Origin: Mycobacterium sp.
GTDB taxonomy: Bacteria; Actinomycetota; Actinomycetes; Mycobacteriales; Mycobacteriaceae
Direction: 5' to 3'
Assembly (NCBI GenBank): GCA_018882545.1
Contig: VERS01000084.1
Location: forward strand, 1-7,668
Length of the DNA: 7,668 bases
A program made the translations under genes and the position numbers. A model generated the notes under the pieces. The model did no database searches. It was not told where the DNA came from and saw nothing but the letters and a program-made list of their open reading frames with translations. Below are positions 1 through 6,250 of the stretch, piece after piece (the stretch's first letter is position 1; every line of letters begins with the position of its first letter).

Positions 1-876
1 GCACTGGCCCTGCTCGACGCGGGCTGGAACAGCGAATCCGGTTGCACCGCCAACGATCTGATCAGCCGCCAGTGCGGCCAGGCGGCTGAACTGGTCGCCG
101 CGTTGCACGACGCCGCCGCGGAGTTCCGGGCACTGCGCGATGGAGTCGAGCACTGGGCCGACCCTGACGCCGATCGGTCCCTCAGTCGGTTGAGCGAGCG
201 TCCGCCGGCGCGATTCGACACCCTGGCCCCCGGCGCCGCGGCATCGGCGCCCGACGGACCTCCTGCCCCGGCGCCCTACGACAGCGCCGTACCCCCGGCG
301 CAGCCGGCGTCGTGGCCGGCCGCACCGTCGGCACCGTGGACACCTGCATCGCCGGGCGGCGTGCTGCCCGACCTTGGTGGCGCCCTGGGCGGCCTGGTCG
401 CTCGGATCGCCGACGCCATCGCGGTCAGCGACGTGTCCCCCGCCGAACACTCGCCCGCTTCGGGGGAGAGTGCCGCAGGGGAGACCGCCGCGGGGGAGAG
501 TGCCGCGGGGGAGGCTGCCGCGGGGGAGGCTGCCGCGGGGGAGGCTGCCGCGGGTAAGACCGTGGCGGCCGGGCCGCCGGAGTCGGCCGTCGACCCGCGG
601 GCCTCCCCCGGGCCGACCGAAGGCGTGCCGACCGGCACGGTCAGCCCGCCGGTGCAGCCCGTGGTCCCGGCCCTGCCGCCGCAGCCAGCGGCGGAGCCGC
701 CGTTGTTGGCCGCCGAGCGCCCCGCCGATCCGCCTGCCGCTGCGGCCCCCGGGCCCGCAGCACCGGGACCGCAGCCGCCTGAGCCGGTAGCGACCGGTGC
801 CGAACCGGCGCCGTCGGCGGACCCCCGGACGCCCTGCGAGATCGCCGCGGATGCGCTTCCGCAGGTCGGGCAGTAG
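1..876 (+). CDS. Ala/Pro-rich hypothetical protein, 5' end outside the window (Rv3439c-like by synteny)
   Basis: The reading frame is open from base 1 to the TAG at 874-876, giving 291 visible residues. The true start lies upstream, so the TTG at 103 is not needed as a start. Residues 1-55 look folded and helical, with two cysteines (about 15 and 24) and a Trp-containing GWNSESG segment. A Pro/Ala-rich linker follows, then a Gly-rich hydrophobic block around 119-140 (GGVLPDLGGALGGLVARIAD) that may be an amphipathic helix. Next come a pentapeptide repeat array (155-189), a long disordered Pro/Ala tail, and a compact end, TPCEIAADALPQVGQ, with a further Cys. No enzymatic motif is visible and I do not assign a function. 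The gene lies on the same strand as glmS. In M. tuberculosis an Ala/Pro-rich gene occupies the equivalent place near glmM, which is the basis of the Rv3439c suggestion. Such composition often marks exported proteins, but the N-terminus that would show a signal is missing. Confidence 0.75.
   Translation, partial: ALALLDAGWNSESGCTANDLISRQCGQAAELVAALHDAAAEFRALRDGVEHWADPDADRSLSRLSERPPARFDTLAPGAAASAPDGPPAPAPYDSAVPPAQPASWPAAPSAPWTPASPGGVLPDLGGALGGLVARIADAIAVSDVSPAEHSPASGESAAGETAAGESAAGEAAAGEAAAGEAAAGKTVAAGPPESAVDPRASPGPTEGVPTGTVSPPVQPVVPALPPQPAAEPPLLAAERPADPPAAAAPGPAAPGPQPPEPVATGAEPAPSADPRTPCEIAADALPQVGQ
463..567 (+). repeat. 15-bp in-frame tandem repeat (six units plus one degenerate)
   Basis: Six consecutive 15-bp units start at 463, 478, 493, 508, 523 and 538. 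Each encodes GE(S/T/A)AA. A degenerate seventh unit at 553-567 encodes GKTVA. The unit consensus is GGGGAGGCTGCCGCG; units 4, 5 and 6 are identical, while units 1-3 vary at the third codon (AGT, ACC, AGT). The array lies inside the Ala/Pro-rich gene, and because 15 is a multiple of three, copy-number change would keep the frame. Identical adjacent units suggest recent expansion by slippage. Confidence 0.93.
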
Positions 877-879
877 CCC

Positions 880-910
880 GCAGCGGTGGACCTAGGGAAG
901 CAACCGCTGC
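880..910. terminator. Candidate bidirectional terminator between convergent genes
   Basis: GCAGCGGT at 880-887 is perfectly complementary to ACCGCTGC at 903-910, giving an 8-bp GC-rich stem with a 15-nt loop. It lies at the junction of two convergent genes whose stops are 15 bp apart, and the right arm falls within the last codons of the oxidoreductase gene. No U-tract follows on either strand. Mycobacterial hairpin terminators often lack one, but this also means the call rests only on stem and position. A chance inverted repeat in GC-rich DNA is a fair alternative. Confidence 0.35.
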
Positions 911-1932
911 AGTTCCTCGACATACCTGATGTACTCGGCGCCGTCGGCGGTCACCGGAGTGGCCAGCAGCGTGGTGACCCCGGCGTCGGCGAACGCTGCG
1001 ATGCGCTCCTTGACGTAGCCGCGTGGGCCGATCAGCGACACGCTGCGCACCAGATCGTCGGGTACCGCTTCGATTGCCTCTGCCTTGCGGCCGGACAGAT
1101 ACAACTCCTGAATCCGGTCGGCCGTCTCACCGAACCCGTATCGGGTGGCGACGTTGTGGTAGAAGTTGCGGCCTTTGGCGCCCATACCGCCGATGTACAG
1201 CGCCAGTTGGGGTTTCGCCCACTGCAGCCGGTCCTCGACGGCCTCGCCGATGGCCAGTGACACCCCGACCATCACGTCGAGGTCACCGAGGCTGCTGTCC
1301 CGCTTGGCTTTTCCGGCGCGCAGGGCCTCGCCCCACACCTCATCGGCGCGCTCGGGGTCAAAGAACACCGGCTGCCAGCCCTCGGCGATCTCGGCGGTCA
1401 ACTCGACGTTCTTCGGGCCCAGGGCGGCAATCGTGATCGGGATTCGTTCGCGCACAGGCTGATTGATGATCTTCAGAGCCTTGCCCAGCCCCGTGCCGCG
1501 TTCGGGCGGCAGCGGGATCTGGTAGTGCCGGCCCTGGAAGGACAGCCGCTCCCGGCGCCACACCTGCCGGCAGATCTCGACGACCTCTCGGGTGCGGCCC
1601 AGCGGGGCGTCGAACGGCACGCCGTGGAAGCCCTCCATCACCTGCGGTCCGGACGTGCCGATACCCAGCCGGAAGCGGCCGTCGGAGACGTAGTCCAGGC
1701 CGGCGGCGGTCATGGCCAGTAGCGCCGGGGTGCGGGTGTAGATCGGGACGACCCCGGAGCCCAGCTCGATCGTCGAGGTCATCGCGGCCAGGTAGCCCAG
1801 TTGGCTGACCGCGTCGAAGGAGTACGCCTCAGCGACCAGGACGATGTTGACGCCCTGCTTCTCCAACTCGACAACGTGTTGCACGGTCTCGCGGAAGCCG
1901 CCCGCGTAGGACAGGAAAATGCCGGTGCGCAT
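892..1932 (-). CDS. LLM-class F420-dependent oxidoreductase (Rv3520c-like family)
   Basis: This is a 346-residue luciferase-like TIM-barrel protein, the usual length for the actinobacterial F420-dependent group typified by M. tuberculosis Rv3520c. Visible family blocks are an N-terminal strand MRTGIFLSYAGG (1-12), VAEAYSFDA (33-41), LGSGVVPIYTRTP (57-69), the strongly conserved GRFRLGIGTSGPQVMEG region (85-101) with following LGRTREVVEICRQVW (111-125), LGPKNVELTAEIAEGW (171-186) and LYIGGMGAKGRNFY (245-258). These blocks line the cofactor pocket in the family, so F420 rather than FMN is the likely cofactor. The substrate is unknown. The ATG at 1930-1932 follows a good Shine-Dalgarno match, AGGTGAGG, on the minus strand at 1942-1935. 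The gene is downstream of the hydrolase-fold gene on the same strand with a 68-bp gap. I do not recall an oxidoreductase at this place in M. tuberculosis, so it may be a lineage-specific insertion or a loss there. Confidence 0.9.
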   Translation of the reverse strand: MRTGIFLSYAGGFRETVQHVVELEKQGVNIVLVAEAYSFDAVSQLGYLAAMTSTIELGSGVVPIYTRTPALLAMTAAGLDYVSDGRFRLGIGTSGPQVMEGFHGVPFDAPLGRTREVVEICRQVWRRERLSFQGRHYQIPLPPERGTGLGKALKIINQPVRERIPITIAALGPKNVELTAEIAEGWQPVFFDPERADEVWGEALRAGKAKRDSSLGDLDVMVGVSLAIGEAVEDRLQWAKPQLALYIGGMGAKGRNFYHNVATRYGFGETADRIQELYLSGRKAEAIEAVPDDLVRSVSLIGPRGYVKERIAAFADAGVTTLLATPVTADGAEYIRYVEELQRLLP

Positions 1933-1943
1933 GACCTCACCTG

Positions 1944-1990
1944 GATTCTTGTGGGGGTTCGTGGGAGATTCTTGTGGAGATTCCTGGGGG
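1944..1990. repeat. Four degenerate 11-12 bp direct repeats ahead of the oxidoreductase gene
   Basis: On the + strand, GATTCTTGTGG occurs exactly at 1944-1954 and 1967-1977. Related copies lie between and after them: GGTTCGTGGG at 1956-1965 and GATTCCTGGGG at 1979-1989. Copy starts are 12, 11 and 12 bp apart, about one helical turn. On the strand of the downstream gene the consensus is CCACAAGAATC. The array fills most of the 68-bp gap between the hydrolase-fold stop and the oxidoreductase ribosome binding site, and is less GC-rich than its surroundings. It could be an operator array, an RNA element in the leader, or simple slippage DNA. Confidence 0.7.
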
Positions 1991-1996
1991 ACGTTA
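1991..1996 (-). promoter_or_regulatory. Possible -10 element for the oxidoreductase gene
   Basis: On the minus strand TAACGT matches the mycobacterial TANNNT -10 pattern, about 58 bp before the ATG. A TTGCGC lies 15 bp further upstream inside the 3' end of the hydrolase-fold gene, which is shorter than ideal spacing. If used, transcription would start near 1984 and the repeat array would mostly lie in the 5' leader. This is weak pattern evidence only; read-through from the upstream gene is equally possible. Confidence 0.22.
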
Positions 1997-2000
1997 TCGG

Positions 2001-2867
2001 TTACCGGAACAGCGCAACGATCCGCTCTTCGGCGGTCACCGGCGCGGCGTCGGGATCCGGCCGGCTGGTGTGCGGCAGATCGGCGTCGGGATCGGCGAAC
2101 TGCCGGTAGGTCTCGTCGCCGGTCAGGTGGAACAGCAGGAAACCGGTCAACAGGGCCCGCACCGTCTTCTGGGTGTCGTCACTGGAACCGGGGAACCCCA
2201 GCAGCCCGGCGATCCGTCGCCGCTCGGCCAGGCCCCCGGCGCCGGCCTTGTCGACAACGCGCAGCGTCGCCTTGTCCCAGCCGGCGGCCACCTCCAGGGC
2301 GTCGGTGCGCAGTGATTTGGCGTCGTCGGCGCTGGCCAACACCAGCCCGGGCACCTCCAGCGTCGCGGCGGCCGGCTCGGCGGAGGGTTTGGTCACCGCC
2401 GGGAACACCGCGGCCACCACGGCAGGCCGAACCTGGCCGGGGCCCCGGTCGGCGGCGGCCAGCGCGGCCGCGGCGGCGCCGAAGCCGTGGCCGACCAACC
2501 CGAGCTTGCCCGGATCCACACTGATCTCACCGTCCCCCAACCGCACGCCGGTGATGACGTCCAGCGTCCTGATCAGGTCGCGGGCAAAGGTCAACGCCGA
2601 CGGCAGCGGCCCGCGTTCGGTGTCCGGGGCCGCGGCCACGATGCCCCAGCTGGCCAGATGCTCCAGGGTGCGGCCGTAGCGGTCAGCGTCGGTCAACCAG
2701 TCGTGACCGAACGCGATCCCAGGCAGGTGATAGCCCGACGCCGGGGTGTAGACGATGCCCGCAAGGCCCCCGAAGCCCAGGTCGCCGCGCAGCACCCGGT
2801 GCGGGCCGCGGCGGGTCAAGGCGTGGGACAGGGACTTGATCCGGGCCATCACCAGACCGTAGCCCAC
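2001..2867 (-). CDS. Alpha/beta-hydrolase-fold (dienelactone hydrolase-like) protein lacking the catalytic Ser; Rv3438-like by position
   Basis: The 288-residue product has the general plan of the dienelactone hydrolase/cutinase-like group: strand GIVYTPASG (37-45), FGHDWLTDADRYG (53-65) where the oxyanion-hole loop usually lies, WGIVAAAPDTERG (74-86), the nucleophile-elbow region LGLVGHGFGAAAAALAAAD (122-140), and VPGLVLASADDAK (172-184) after which the acid normally sits. The elbow reads GHGFG (126-130), so the usual GxSxG serine is Gly128 (codon GGC at 2486-2484). No His follows in the expected place (DKAGAGGLAERRR, 206-218). The fold is probably kept but serine hydrolase activity is unlikely. 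No signal peptide or membrane segment is obvious. The start is uncertain. GTG at 2867 has GAGGG four bases upstream; ATG at 2849 (MARIKSL) is an internal alternative with a poorer ribosome binding site. The gene is divergent from glmS and upstream of the oxidoreductase gene on the same strand. Confidence 0.8.
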   Translation of the reverse strand: MGYGLVMARIKSLSHALTRRGPHRVLRGDLGFGGLAGIVYTPASGYHLPGIAFGHDWLTDADRYGRTLEHLASWGIVAAAPDTERGPLPSALTFARDLIRTLDVITGVRLGDGEISVDPGKLGLVGHGFGAAAAALAAADRGPGQVRPAVVAAVFPAVTKPSAEPAAATLEVPGLVLASADDAKSLRTDALEVAAGWDKATLRVVDKAGAGGLAERRRIAGLLGFPGSSDDTQKTVRALLTGFLLFHLTGDETYRQFADPDADLPHTSRPDPDAAPVTAEERIVALFR

Positions 2868-2889
2868 GGGACCCTCGGATGGGCTGGAC

Positions 2890-2895
2890 TACCCT
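2890..2895 (+). promoter_or_regulatory. Candidate -10 element for glmS
   Basis: TACCCT fits the TANNNT -10 pattern of mycobacterial housekeeping promoters and lies in the 36-bp divergent intergenic region, eight bases before the glmS ATG. A start 6-8 bases downstream would give a transcript with almost no leader. A competing reading is that GGGAGG (2896-2901) is a ribosome binding site on a longer transcript starting inside the divergent gene. No convincing -35 is seen. Confidence 0.28.
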
Positions 2896-2903
2896 GGGAG
2901 GCG

Positions 2904-4772
2904 ATGTGTGGAATCGTGGCCTACGTCGGACACCGTCCGGCCCGGGGCGTCGTCGTCGACGCGCTGCGCCGGATGGAGTACCGGGGTTATGACTCCGCCG
3001 GGGTGGCATTACTCGACGGCGAGGGCGGGCTGTCGGTCCGCCGCCGCGCCGGACGGCTGGCCAACCTGGAGGCGGCCCTGGCCGAGACAGACCCGGCAGA
3101 CCTGAGCGGTACGGCGGGGATCGGCCACACCCGGTGGGCCACCCACGGCCGGCCCATCGACCGAAACGCCCACCCGCACCGCGACGCCGCCGGGGAATTC
3201 GCGGTGGTGCACAACGGCATCATCGAGAACTTCGCCGCGCTGCGGGCCGAACTTGAGGCCGACGGGGTCGAGTTCACCAGCGACACCGACACCGAGGTTG
3301 CGGTGCACCTGGTCGCCCGGGCCTACCGGCACGGTGCCACGGCCGGCGATTTCGTCGGCTCGGTGCTGGCCGTGCTGCGCCGGCTGGAGGGTCACTTCAC
3401 CCTGGTCTTCGCCCACGCCGGCGACCCCGGGACCATCGTGGCGGCCCGCCGGTCCACTCCGCTGGTGGTCGGCATCGGGCAGGGGGAGATGTTCCTGGGC
3501 TCCGATGTCGCCGCGTTCATCGAATTCACCCGCGATGCAGTCGAACTCGGTCAGGACCAGGCGGTGGTGATCACCGCCGATGGCTACCGGATCACCGATT
3601 TCCACGGCAACGACGACGCCGCCAACGCCCGGCCGTTCCACATCGACTGGGACCTCTCGGCCGCCGAGAAGGGCGGCTATGACTACTTCATGCTCAAGGA
3701 GATCGCCGAGCAGCCGGCCGCGGTGTCCGACACCCTGCTCGGCCACTTCGAGGACGGCCGGATCGTGCTCGACGAGCAGCGGCTCTCCGAGCAGGAACTG
3801 CGCGAGGTCGACAAGGTGTTCATCGTCGCCTGCGGCACCGCCTACCACTCCGGTCTGGTGGCCAAATACGCCATCGAGCACTGGACCCGCGTCCCGGTCG
3901 AGGTGGAGCTGGCCAGCGAGTTCCGCTACCGCGACCCGGTGCTGGACCGCAGCACCCTGGTGATCGCCATCTCGCAGTCCGGGGAGACCGCCGACACCCT
4001 GGAGGCCGTGCGGCACGCGAAAACCCAGAAGGCCAAGGTCCTGGCGGTGTGCAACACCAACGGCAGCCAGATCCCGCGTGAGGCCGACGCGGTGCTCTAC
4101 ACCCGCGCCGGCCCGGAGATCGGCGTCGCCGCCACCAAGACCTTCCTGGCCCAGGTCACCGCGAACTACCTGGTCGGGTTGGCGCTGGCCCAGGCACGGG
4201 GCACCAAGTACCCCGACGAAGTCGCCCGGGAGTACCGCGAACTGGAGTCGATGCCCGAACTGGTGACGACGGTGCTCGGTCACCTCGATGCCGTCGCCGA
4301 ACTGGGCCGCCGCTACGCCGACTCGCCGGCGGTGCTGTTCCTGGGCCGCCACGTGGGCTACCCGGTGGCCCTGGAGGGTGCGCTCAAGCTCAAGGAACTG
4401 GCCTACATGCACGCCGAGGGCTTCGCGGCCGGCGAACTCAAGCACGGTCCGATCGCTCTGATCGAGGACGGTCTTCCGGTGATCGTCGTGATGCCCTCGC
4501 AGAAGAACGCCCCGACGCTGCACTCCAAGCTGCTCTCCAATATCCGGGAGATCCAGGCCCGCGGCGCGGTCACCATCGTGATCGCCGAGGAGGGCGACGA
4601 GACCGTCCGGCCCTACGCCGACCACATGATCGAAATCCCCTCGGTATCAACGCTTTTCCAGCCGCTGCTGTCCACGGTACCGCTCCAGGTGTTCGCCGCG
4701 TCGGTGGCGTTGGCCCGCGGATACGACGTCGACAAGCCGCGGAACCTGGCCAAATCCGTGACCGTCGAATAA
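2904..4772 (+). CDS. glmS: Glutamine--fructose-6-phosphate aminotransferase (isomerizing), GlmS
   Basis: GlmS converts fructose-6-phosphate and glutamine to glucosamine-6-phosphate and glutamate, the first committed step toward UDP-GlcNAc for peptidoglycan (EC 2.6.1.16), in the cytoplasm. The 622-residue length matches the family. The N-terminal glutaminase domain (about 1-220) begins MCGIVAYVG; Cys2 is the nucleophile after Met removal, which fixes the ATG at 2904 and excludes the upstream in-frame GTG at 2487. GHTRWATHG (74-82) and HNGIIEN (103-109) are the substrate-binding and oxyanion motifs. Two SIS sugar isomerase domains follow: the first (about 300-430) carries ACGTAYHSG around Cys310 and SQSGETADT (357-365); the second (about 470-600) carries ELKHGPIAL from Glu511 with catalytic-type Lys513 and His514. 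The conserved tail DKPRNLAKSVTVE (610-622) is complete, so the enzyme looks intact. GGGAGG lies just before the start. It heads the probable glmS-nnrD-gadB unit. In M. tuberculosis glmM lies a few genes away, on the far side of the Ala/Pro-rich gene. Confidence 0.98.
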   Translation: MCGIVAYVGHRPARGVVVDALRRMEYRGYDSAGVALLDGEGGLSVRRRAGRLANLEAALAETDPADLSGTAGIGHTRWATHGRPIDRNAHPHRDAAGEFAVVHNGIIENFAALRAELEADGVEFTSDTDTEVAVHLVARAYRHGATAGDFVGSVLAVLRRLEGHFTLVFAHAGDPGTIVAARRSTPLVVGIGQGEMFLGSDVAAFIEFTRDAVELGQDQAVVITADGYRITDFHGNDDAANARPFHIDWDLSAAEKGGYDYFMLKEIAEQPAAVSDTLLGHFEDGRIVLDEQRLSEQELREVDKVFIVACGTAYHSGLVAKYAIEHWTRVPVEVELASEFRYRDPVLDRSTLVIAISQSGETADTLEAVRHAKTQKAKVLAVCNTNGSQIPREADAVLYTRAGPEIGVAATKTFLAQVTANYLVGLALAQARGTKYPDEVAREYRELESMPELVTTVLGHLDAVAELGRRYADSPAVLFLGRHVGYPVALEGALKLKELAYMHAEGFAAGELKHGPIALIEDGLPVIVVMPSQKNAPTLHSKLLSNIREIQARGAVTIVIAEEGDETVRPYADHMIEIPSVSTLFQPLLSTVPLQVFAASVALARGYDVDKPRNLAKSVTVE

Positions 4773-4808
4773 CTTCCCGCCCGGTGCCGCCATGCCATCC
4801 TCGACCTG

Positions 4809-6227
4809 ATGCGCCACTACTACACCGCCGACCAGATCAGGGCCGCTGAGGCACCGCTGCTGGCCGCCCTCCCCGACGGCGCGCTGATGCGCCGGGCCGC
4901 CGGCGGTCTGGCCACCGCGATCGCCGCCGAGCTGCGCCGCCGCACCGGCGGGGTGTCCGGACGGGTGGTCTGCGCGGTGGTGGGCTCCGGTGACAACGGC
5001 GGCGACGCGCTGTGGGCGGCAACCCTCCTGCGCCGCCGCGGCGCGGGCGCCTGCGCTGTCCTGCTGCGCCCCGACCACACTCACGCCCCGGCGCTGCGGG
5101 CATTTCGGACGGCCGGCGGCCGAGTGGTGACTGCCGTCCCCGAGGACGCCGACCTGGTGATCGACGGGGTGGTCGGCATCTCCGGCGAGGGCCCGTTGCG
5201 CCCGGCCGCGGCGGAGGTGTTCGCCGCCGTGGACACCGCGGGCATCCCGGTGGTCGCCGTCGACATCCCCAGCGGCATCGACGTCCACACCGGGGCGAAA
5301 CCGGGCCCGGCCGTGCGCGAGGCGGTGACGGTGACCTTCGGCGGCCTCAAACCGGTGCACGCGCTGGCCGACTGCGGCCGCGTCGAACTCGTCGACATCG
5401 GACTGGAGTTGCCCGACACCGGACTGGTCGGTCTGCAGGCCGCCGACGTCAAGGCCCTCTGGCCGATCCCCGGGCCGCGCGACGACAAGTACAGCCAGGG
5501 CGTCGTCGGCATCCTGGCCGGGTCGGCGGCCTATCCGGGTGCGGCGATCCTGTGCACCGGCGCGGCGGTGGCCGCCACCTCAGGCATGGTGCGCTACGCC
5601 GGCGCCGCGGCCGCCGAGGTGGTGTCGCACTGGCCGGAGGTCGTCGCCGCACCCGGCGCGGCCGCGGCCGGACGCGTCCAGGCCTGGTGCGTCGGGCCGG
5701 GTCTGGGCACCGACGACGCGGGCCTGCAGGCGCTGACGTTCGCCCTCGACAGCGATCTGCCGGTGATCGTCGACGCCGACGGGCTCACCCTGCTGGCCGC
5801 CCATCCGCACCTGATCACCGACCGCGACGCCCCCACCGTGCTGACCCCGCACGCCGGGGAGTACGAGCGGTTCGGCGTAGGCCCGGTCGGCGATGACCGG
5901 GTGGCCGCCGCCCGCCGCCTCGCCGCTGCCACCGGCGCGACCGTCCTGCTCAAAGGGCACGTGACCGTCGTCGCCGACACCCATCGAACCTTTCTGAGCC
6001 CGGCCGGTGGATCCTGGGCGGCCACCGCCGGATCCGGTGATGTGCTCTCCGGGGTCATCGGCGCGCTGCTGGCCGCCGGACTGCCGTCCGGGGAAGCCGC
6101 CGCCGCCGCGGACTTCGTCCACGCCCGCGCCGCCAACGCCTCGGCCGCCGATCCGGGACCCGCGTCGGTTCCGACCTCGGCCTCCCGGATCCTGTCCCAC
6201 ATCCGCTCGGCGATCGCCAGGCTCTGA
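4809..6227 (+). CDS. nnrD: Bifunctional NAD(P)H-hydrate repair enzyme (epimerase plus ADP-dependent dehydratase)
   Basis: The 472-residue protein fuses two repair activities. The N-terminal YjeF_N domain (about 1-215) epimerises R- and S-NAD(P)HX (EC 5.1.99.6). The C-terminal ribokinase-like domain (about 220-472) dehydrates S-NAD(P)HX back to NAD(P)H using ADP (EC 4.2.1.136). Epimerase motifs are VVGSGDNGGD (57-66, usually GxGNNGGDG) and DIPSGID (152-158), then VTFGGLKPVHA. Dehydratase motifs are DDKYSQG (225-231), the Gly-rich GPGLGTD, VDADGLTLL, TPHAGE (346-351), LLKG and the anion-hole GSGDVLSG (408-415) with catalytic-type Asp411. Both domains look complete, and the start MRHYY agrees with M. 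tuberculosis NnrD (Rv3433c) as I recall it. The gene starts 36 bp after glmS without a clear Shine-Dalgarno. A five-codon ORF (4792-4809) ends in a TGATG overlap with the start, which could allow translational coupling. No transmembrane segment is apparent, so it should be cytoplasmic. Confidence 0.96.
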   Translation: MRHYYTADQIRAAEAPLLAALPDGALMRRAAGGLATAIAAELRRRTGGVSGRVVCAVVGSGDNGGDALWAATLLRRRGAGACAVLLRPDHTHAPALRAFRTAGGRVVTAVPEDADLVIDGVVGISGEGPLRPAAAEVFAAVDTAGIPVVAVDIPSGIDVHTGAKPGPAVREAVTVTFGGLKPVHALADCGRVELVDIGLELPDTGLVGLQAADVKALWPIPGPRDDKYSQGVVGILAGSAAYPGAAILCTGAAVAATSGMVRYAGAAAAEVVSHWPEVVAAPGAAAAGRVQAWCVGPGLGTDDAGLQALTFALDSDLPVIVDADGLTLLAAHPHLITDRDAPTVLTPHAGEYERFGVGPVGDDRVAAARRLAAATGATVLLKGHVTVVADTHRTFLSPAGGSWAATAGSGDVLSGVIGALLAAGLPSGEAAAAADFVHARAANASAADPGPASVPTSASRILSHIRSAIARL

Positions 6228-6250
6228 CCCCAACCAGAAAGACAACACTC

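Noticed and set aside
1..876. PE/PPE or ESX WXG100 identity for the Ala/Pro-rich protein
   Set aside because: No PE or PPE signature or WXG motif is visible; the Ala/Pro content alone is not enough, and the N-terminus is outside the window.
276..923. A 215-codon open frame on the minus strand opposite the Ala/Pro-rich gene
   Set aside because: It mirrors the repetitive GC-rich coding strand, giving low-complexity Ala/Gly/Ser. It overruns the 3' end of the convergent oxidoreductase gene and has no domain signal.
2487..2903. In-frame N-terminal extension of glmS from GTG 2487
   Set aside because: GlmS needs Cys at position 2 as its N-terminal nucleophile, which is met only by the ATG at 2904. 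The extension also runs antisense through the divergent gene.
2868..2903. glmS ribozyme or riboswitch ahead of glmS
   Set aside because: Only 36 bp separate the divergent genes, far too little for the ribozyme, and that element belongs to Firmicutes-type genomes.
3009..4625. A 538-codon open frame antisense to glmS
   Set aside because: A long antisense frame is expected in GC-rich DNA with strong third-position G/C bias. The sense strand encodes a complete GlmS, and the antisense product is Gly/Val/His/Asp-rich without motifs.
5012..5896. A 294-codon + strand frame inside nnrD
   Set aside because: It is an Arg/Gly/Pro-rich out-of-frame translation of nnrD codons, with no motif.
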